Source: Bradyrhizobium_A sp052115025 (GTDB lineage Bacteria; Pseudomonadota; Alphaproteobacteria; Rhizobiales; Xanthobacteraceae). Taken from it: 64,000 nt of DNA. The number at the start of each line of letters is the position of its first letter. Positions within the stretch are counted from its first letter, which is position 1. Position numbers and translations under genes: made by a program. Positions 59,451-64,000 of this stretch are shown piece after piece. The notes below the pieces were generated by a model. The model was not told the DNA's origin, did no database searches, and saw only the letters and a list, made by a program, of their open reading frames with translations. The DNA lies in the NCBI RefSeq assembly GCF_052115025.1, contig NZ_JBFRFW010000004.1, forward strand, positions 1 to 64,000, given 5' to 3'.

Positions 59451-60652
59451 TACTTCGCGGGGTCCTTGACGTCCTCGATGGTGTCGATGGCGAGGTTGCG
59501 CCAGGCGCCGTCCTTCAGCTGGCCCTGGCGGATGTAGATGTTCTGGACGACGTCGCGGGTGGCGGGATCGATGGTCATCGGGCCGCGTGGGCTGTCGACG
59601 GTCATGCCCTTGAACGCCTCCATCAGCGCAGCGGCGTCGAGGTTGCCCTTGGTCTTCTCAACCGCTTTGTAGATCATCGCGGTGGCGTCATAGCCCTGCA
59701 CCACGCGGTAGCTCGGGACCGCGGCCGGGCCGAACATCTCGCGAAAGCCCTTGAGGAACTCGGCATTGGCGCGGTTCTCGATATCGACCTGGTAGTGCAG
59801 CGTCGAGATCACGCCGTCGACCGCGTCGCCCATCGCCGGCAGCAGGTTGTCGTCGACGACGTCGCCAGTGACCAGCAGCTTGATGCCGGCCTTGGTCAAT
59901 CCGCGCTCCCTGGCAGACTTCATGAATGCCACCGAGACGTCACCGCCGGGATTGAAGGCAAACACCGCGTCGGGCTTGGCCTCCATGGCGCGCTGCAGGA
60001 ATGGCGCATACTCCATGGCGCTGACCGGCGTGCGGGCATCGCCGATCACCTTGCCGCCGCGCGCCTCGAAACTCTGCTTGAACCAGGTCTCGGCGTCGAT
60101 GCCCGGCGCGTAGTCGGAGACGATGGTGTAGGCGGTCTTGATGCCGTTGCGCGCCGCCCAGCGGCCGAGCGAGGCCGCGAGCTGCGGCAGGGTGAAGGAC
60201 GCGCGCACGAAGTACGGCGACTTCTCGGTGATGACTGACGTCGCGGCGTTGACGATCACCGCCGGCTTCTTCGCCTCCGTCAGCAGCGACGCCGCCGCCA
60301 TGGCGTTGGGCGTGAAGCTGTAGCCGAGGATGACATCGGCCTTGTTGCGGACGATCAGCTCCTGGGTCAGCCTCCGGGCGAGATCGCCGGAGCCGGGGCC
60401 CTGGTCGTCACGCACCACCGTCTCGACGGTGAGCCCGGCGACCGTGGTGCCGTGCAGCTTCTGGTACAGCTTGATGCCGTTCTCGTAATGCTGGCCCTGG
60501 TCGGCGAAGGCGCCGGACATCGGCAGCACCACGCCGATGGTCAGCTTGCCGTCCGCGGCGCGGGACGCCGCCGGCGCCAGCACCGCGAGCAGCGCCGCGA
60601 GGCCAGCGGCCGCCCTCCCCCTGAAACCCCACCCACCGCGCAAGCCTGGCAT
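59450..60652 (-). CDS. Branched-chain-type ABC substrate-binding protein, LivK-like
   Basis: This 400-residue protein has a signal peptide (cleavage near ASRAADG) and the type I periplasmic fold: LTIGVVLPMSGAFADQGQHY, AASLLTEAKKPAVIVNAATS, YTIVSDYAPGIDAETWFKQS and YDATAMIYKAVEKTKGN. AGGAG lies eight bases before the ATG at 60652; the ATG at 60658 is too close to it. Such proteins in aromatic-catabolic clusters bind aromatic acids. The gene begins the transporter part of the operon. Confidence 0.9.
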   Translation of the reverse strand: MPGLRGGWGFRGRAAAGLAALLAVLAPAASRAADGKLTIGVVLPMSGAFADQGQHYENGIKLYQKLHGTTVAGLTVETVVRDDQGPGSGDLARRLTQELIVRNKADVILGYSFTPNAMAAASLLTEAKKPAVIVNAATSVITEKSPYFVRASFTLPQLAASLGRWAARNGIKTAYTIVSDYAPGIDAETWFKQSFEARGGKVIGDARTPVSAMEYAPFLQRAMEAKPDAVFAFNPGGDVSVAFMKSARERGLTKAGIKLLVTGDVVDDNLLPAMGDAVDGVISTLHYQVDIENRANAEFLKGFREMFGPAAVPSYRVVQGYDATAMIYKAVEKTKGNLDAAALMEAFKGMTVDSPRGPMTIDPATRDVVQNIYIRQGQLKDGAWRNLAIDTIEDVKDPAK

Positions 60653-60742
60653 CGACATGTCTCCTGATTGGCAGGGCCTCGCGGGCCCCTTGTCGTCATT
60701 GGTCCGGGCGCGGCGCGCCCGGACGTGAAAGTGTCAGCGGTC

Positions 60743-61972
60743 TCAGCGCGCGTCGGGCACCTGGCGGGTCGCCAGGAATTCCTCGAAGCTTTCGTTGCGC
60801 ATCGAGGCATAGACCTCGAGATTGGTCTTGCCGACGAGACGGGCGAACTTCTCCAGCACGAAGAAGTTGGCGCCGTAGCGCACGAGACCGATCCAGTCGC
60901 GCTCACGCACCAGCCTGGTCTCCTCCGCGGTCAGGCCGGCCTTGTCGCAGGCGGCCGCCTCGTCCTGCTCGAACGCATCGCGGAACGCCGGCTCCTTCAT
61001 GTTCCAGAAAAAGCGGTTGAGGCGGATTCGCTCGGTGCCGGTCTTGATGTCGAAGGCGTACGTGCCGGCGATATCCTCGACACCGGCGAGCTGCGGATTG
61101 CCGCTGCGGGCCTGTGTCTTCGCCGGCGCGCCCGGATTGTTCTCCTCGAACACCAGCACGGTCATCGCGGTGGTGGTGGCGAGATAGTAGTTCTGGTGCA
61201 CCTTGGTGATGTCGTCGCTGAGCGCGCCGCGCATCGCCAGCCACATGATCACCTCGACGCTCTCGGCGCCGCCGAGGCGGATGTAGTCGACATGGCGCAT
61301 GTTCGCGAGCGTCATCGGGTCCTTCTCGATGAGGTCGATGAAGCGCATGTCCCAATCGGTGTCGTTGTAGCCGGTGCGCTCGCCATGGATCTGGTGCGAC
61401 AGCCCGCCGGTGCCGACCACCACCACCGAGAGGTCCTCGGGATACGATTCGACCGCGCGGCGCAGCGCCTGCCCCAGCTTGAAGCAGCGCATCGCCGTCG
61501 GCAGCGGATACTGCACGACATTGACCTCGATCGGGATCACCGCGCCCGGCCAGCCGTCGTTGTGCGGCCACAGCAGCGGCAGCGGCGAGAACACGCCGTG
61601 ATCGAGGGGGCGATCCTGGAACACCGAGAGGTCGAACTCGTCGTTGACGAGGCTCTCGGCGATGTGGGTCGCAAGCCCGGGATGGCCGGCGAGCGTCGGC
61701 AGCGGCCGGCGGCCGGCGCCCTCGTCAGCCACATCGTAGCTCGGCGCGACGCCGAGCGCGAAGGTCGGATAGAGGTCGTAGAAGAAGGCGTTGAGATGGT
61801 CGTTGTAGAAGAACAGCAGTACATCGGGCTTCTTCTCCTTCAGCCAGTCGAACGCCGGCTCGAAGCCCTTGAACAGCGGCGCCCACGCCGGCTGCTCCTG
61901 CTTGTTCTTGTCGTAAGCGACCCCGATGGTCGGCACGTGGGAGGAGCCGATGCCGCCGATGATCCTTGCCAT
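60743..61972 (-). CDS. Fused LigB-LigA class III extradiol dioxygenase, gallate-dioxygenase type
   Basis: This 409-residue enzyme combines the catalytic LigB domain (1-280) and the small LigA domain (about 300-400) in one chain, as in gallate dioxygenases DesB/GalA. Iron ligands of the LigB fold are visible: His12 in GSSHVPTIG and His59 in YNDHLNAFF, with a Glu in GGAESVEVIMW. The base His lies in GTGGLSHQIHG. LigA landmarks are AACDKAGLTAEETRLVRERD and GANFFVLEKFARLVG. It should open a dihydroxylated or trihydroxylated aromatic ring with O2. The substrate could also be an amino-hydroxy aromatic. It heads the Liv-creatininase gene set. Confidence 0.9.
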   Translation of the reverse strand: MARIIGGIGSSHVPTIGVAYDKNKQEQPAWAPLFKGFEPAFDWLKEKKPDVLLFFYNDHLNAFFYDLYPTFALGVAPSYDVADEGAGRRPLPTLAGHPGLATHIAESLVNDEFDLSVFQDRPLDHGVFSPLPLLWPHNDGWPGAVIPIEVNVVQYPLPTAMRCFKLGQALRRAVESYPEDLSVVVVGTGGLSHQIHGERTGYNDTDWDMRFIDLIEKDPMTLANMRHVDYIRLGGAESVEVIMWLAMRGALSDDITKVHQNYYLATTTAMTVLVFEENNPGAPAKTQARSGNPQLAGVEDIAGTYAFDIKTGTERIRLNRFFWNMKEPAFRDAFEQDEAAACDKAGLTAEETRLVRERDWIGLVRYGANFFVLEKFARLVGKTNLEVYASMRNESFEEFLATRQVPDAR

Positions 61973-62128
61973 TCGCCTTGTCCTTCCTTCACCCGTTCAC
62001 AACTGCCGTGCAGCCACGCTGTATGTTCAACCACCGTGGCGGAGCATCCGCCGAGCGCCGCATGTGATCCGCCGCGGCGATTCTGATCCACCCCTGCGGC
62101 AGCGATAGCCGCAAAACGGAAAAATGGC

Positions 62129-62143
62129 ATCTAAAACGCTTAT
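62129..62143. promoter_or_regulatory. Candidate LysR box upstream of the dioxygenase operon
   Basis: ATCTAAAACGCTTAT matches ATCTAAAAAGCTTAT at 63023-63037 in 14 of 15 bases. Both contain T-N11-A. It lies 157 bases before the dioxygenase start, in the 227-bp gap between that gene and the isochorismatase-family gene. Confidence 0.6.
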
Positions 62144-62199
62144 GAGGACTTGCACGGTCCGCGGGCATTGCGCAGCCGCGATGCCCGCGATCGCAGCGC

Positions 62200-62916
62200 T
62201 CACGCCCCCGTTCGCGCCTTGTCCTCTGCACTGACCACGAGATCGTCGATCGTCTCGGCCACCGTGACCACGTCGCCAAAACTCTGGAACACGGTGGTGA
62301 AGCCGACATTGTGGTCCTCGGCGAAGCGCGCGGCGTTGGCGTCGGAGACCATGGCGACGCGGTAGTCGAGCATCATGGCGTCGCGCGCCGAGGTCTCGCA
62401 GCAGAAATTGGTCAGCATGCCGGTGATCACGACATTGCGGATGCCCTTGGCCGCGAGTTTCTCCGGCAGGTCGGACACGCCCGGCAGAAACGCGCTGAAG
62501 CGGCTTTTGGTGGCGACGATGTCGCCGTCCCTGGGATCGAGGTCGGGATGCAGCGCGTGGCCCGGCGCGCCTTCCGTGAGGTTGTCGCGATGGCGCTCGC
62601 CGTTCTCCTTGCTGAAGAAATAGTCGTGGTACAGCGGCCACAGGCTGCGGCCGCCCTCGCCCGCGGTCATCTTGACCCAGGCGACATGGGCGCCGCGCTC
62701 ACGGAATACGCGCGCCAGGCGATTGATGTTGGGGATGATCGCAATCGCGGGGGGCACGTCGGAGACGTAGAAGGTCTGCATGTCGACCACCACCAGCGCG
62801 GTCTCGCGCGGCTCGAAGCGGTCGAACACCCGCAGCCGCCCACGCTTCTTCATGACGCGGTCGATCACATAGGACGGCATGACATAGGGGGCCGGTGGCT
62901 GCATCGCGGATTCCAT
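62200..62916 (-). CDS. Isochorismatase-family cysteine hydrolase
   Basis: This 238-residue protein has the catalytic Asp in ALVVVDMQTFYV, Lys in AWVKMTAGEG and Cys in GMLTNFCCETSARDA. These are features of N-carbamoylsarcosine-amidase/maleamate-amidase relatives. It would hydrolyse an amide or similar bond. It is divergent from the LysR gene and upstream of the dioxygenase operon, both sharing a putative LysR box. Start is uncertain (GTG 62925, ATG 62916 or ATG 62904). Two adjacent Cys (FCC) occur at the active site; the first is the expected nucleophile. Confidence 0.88.
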   Translation of the reverse strand: MESAMQPPAPYVMPSYVIDRVMKKRGRLRVFDRFEPRETALVVVDMQTFYVSDVPPAIAIIPNINRLARVFRERGAHVAWVKMTAGEGGRSLWPLYHDYFFSKENGERHRDNLTEGAPGHALHPDLDPRDGDIVATKSRFSAFLPGVSDLPEKLAAKGIRNVVITGMLTNFCCETSARDAMMLDYRVAMVSDANAARFAEDHNVGFTTVFQSFGDVVTVAETIDDLVVSAEDKARTGA

Positions 62917-63022
62917 GGTTGGCACTGACGGGTCTGCGCGGCACGAAAGGCAGCCACGCGAAACTACCCCTAGAATTGTCTTGCGGCGCGGCGCTGCCTA
63001 GGCGCAAATCAAGCGCGGCGCT

Positions 63023-63037
63023 ATCTAAAAAGCTTAT
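63023..63037. promoter_or_regulatory. Candidate LysR box in the divergent promoter region
   Basis: ATCTAAAAAGCTTAT contains T-N11-A (T63024, A63036) and lies 59 bases before the LysR start and 106 bases before the isochorismatase-family start. Its near-identical twin is at 62129-62143. Confidence 0.6.
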
Positions 63038-63096
63038 CGCGAGAACCGGGCGCACCGGTTCCTCGACGCAACCGGCGCAGGGGGACGAAACGAACC

Positions 63097-64000
63097 GTGC
63101 TCAACACCAGGCATCTGCGGGCATTCCTGACGGTGGCGCAATCCGGCAGCGTGATCCGCTCCAGCGAACTGATCCGCCGGGCACAGTCCGCAGTGACGCG
63201 CACCATCAAGGAGCTGGAGAAGGACGTCGGCGTGCCGCTGTTCGAGCGGCGCGCACAGGGCATGCTGCTCACCGAGTTCGGCCGCGCGCTGCAGGTCCGC
63301 GTCGAGCGCGCCTTCGCCGAAATGGACGCCGCCCGCGCCGCGTTCACCGCCGCCTGCCCTGCCGTCAAGTCGGTGGCGCAGGCGCCGATCTTTGCGCTCG
63401 CGATCGGGCGCCAGCGCCTTCTGGTGTTCGTCGAGCTGGTCGAGCAGCATCACATGGGCGCGGTCGCCGACAGCCTCGGCATCTCGCAGCCCGCGGCGAG
63501 CCAGGCGCTGCGCGAGATCGAGAGCGGGCTCGGCGTGCGGCTGTTCAGCCGCAGCGCTGGCGGCCTGCAGCCGACCCCGCTCGGCGCCCTGCTCGGCATG
63601 CACATCCGCCGCGCGCTGGCGGAAATCCGTGCCGGCGAGCTCGAGATCGCCTCGCTGCAGGGCGCGATGGCCGGCAGCGTCATCGTCGGCACGCTGTCGC
63701 TGGGGCGCGCCCGGCTGCTGCCGACCGCGATCATCCGCCTGATGAAGCAGTACCCCAAGCTGACGGTGTCGACGGTCGAAGCCTCGTTCGAGCATCTGGC
63801 GATGCGGCTGCGCGCCGGCGACATCGATTTCATGCTGGGCGCGCTGCGCGAGCCGGAGCACACCATCGGGCTGTCGCGCGAAGTGGTGACCCATGACCTG
63901 CTGTCACTGGTGGTGCGCAAGGATCATCCGCTGGCGCGCAAGCGGCAGATCACACCCGCCGATCTCTCCGCCGTGAGCTGGGTGCTGCCGCAGCGCGGCA
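63097..64000 (+). CDS. LysR-type regulator with two tandem helix-turn-helix domains (3' partial)
   Basis: The gene starts with GTG at 63097 (AGGGGGA upstream) and runs off the window, so no stop is seen; 301 residues are visible. Residues 1-60 form one LysR HTH (NTRHLRAFLTVAQSGSV, AQSAVTRTIKELEKDVGVPL). A second complete LysR HTH follows at about 105-165 (RLLVFVELVEQHHMGAVADS, SQPAASQALREIESGLGVRL). The effector-binding domain begins after that (GSVIVGTLSLGRARLLP). Two DNA-binding domains in one LysR protein are unusual. It is divergent from the isochorismatase-family gene and likely regulates the catabolic locus. Gly/Leu spacing in both HTHs looks intact, so both may bind DNA. Confidence 0.87.
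   Translation, partial: MLNTRHLRAFLTVAQSGSVIRSSELIRRAQSAVTRTIKELEKDVGVPLFERRAQGMLLTEFGRALQVRVERAFAEMDAARAAFTAACPAVKSVAQAPIFALAIGRQRLLVFVELVEQHHMGAVADSLGISQPAASQALREIESGLGVRLFSRSAGGLQPTPLGALLGMHIRRALAEIRAGELEIASLQGAMAGSVIVGTLSLGRARLLPTAIIRLMKQYPKLTVSTVEASFEHLAMRLRAGDIDFMLGALREPEHTIGLSREVVTHDLLSLVVRKDHPLARKRQITPADLSAVSWVLPQRG

Noticed and set aside
58410..59537. A Glu/Arg/Gln-rich plus-strand frame opposite the LivH gene
   Set aside because: Antisense shadow of a membrane protein, with extreme composition.

Overview
The window is 64 kb of uniformly GC-rich DNA with tightly packed genes. It looks like the chromosome of an alphaproteobacterium of the Bradyrhizobium/Rhodopseudomonas type (Nitrobacteraceae). 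This rests on base composition, on the style of the small secreted proteins, and above all on several families of short palindromic repeats that I associate with that group. The assignment comes from recognition, not from a search. I see no rRNA, tRNA or CRISPR array.

Layout. 0-7.2 kb: the end of an outer-membrane efflux gene, a YcaQ-type DNA glycosylase, an acyl-CoA synthetase and an aldehyde dehydrogenase with a clear terminator. 7.2-10.8 kb: a compact phage-immunity-like module, with a LexA/CI-type repressor divergent from a Cro/YdaS-like gene, a DnaA domain IV protein and two further early-type genes. 11-20 kb: mostly envelope and secreted proteins, including an M23 endopeptidase, a truncated autotransporter, two TPR proteins and a lytic transglycosylase. 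20-28.5 kb: a Cache-PAS-GGDEF enzyme, small secreted proteins, HtpG, a HAD hydrolase, an FRG-domain protein and a metallophosphoesterase. 28.9-33.3 kb: a PotABCD-type ABC importer operon interrupted by a GIY-YIG nuclease gene on the other strand, bracketed by perfect 35-bp inverted repeats. 33.4-41.3 kb: an AraC regulator, an alpha/beta-hydrolase, a YcaC-like hydrolase and a XapX/amidohydrolase/DoxX/glyoxalase operon. 41.5-48.6 kb: an alginate-export-like porin, a putative metal-responsive outer-membrane gene and a DUF1800/DUF1501 pair. 48.7-55.2 kb: a micropeptide, a NarL-type two-component pair, a second GGDEF protein, a lone Flp pilin and a degenerate PilZ protein.

55.2-64 kb is a catabolic locus. 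It has a creatininase-family amidohydrolase, a complete Liv-type ABC importer, a fused LigB-LigA (gallate-type) ring-cleavage dioxygenase, an isochorismatase-family hydrolase and a divergent LysR regulator with two DNA-binding domains, cut by the window end. The same 15-bp sequence with LysR-type T-N11-A spacing lies upstream of both catabolic transcription units. This suggests one regulator controls import, ring cleavage and amide hydrolysis of an aromatic compound that is probably nitrogen-substituted.

The observations I consider most worth pursuing are the GIY-YIG gene inside an inverted pair of REP-like hairpins (with compensatory stem changes between copies in this window), the tandem-HTH LysR regulon, the phage-like module built around a DnaA DNA-binding domain, and a CsoR/FrmR-type operator in front of an outer-membrane gene.
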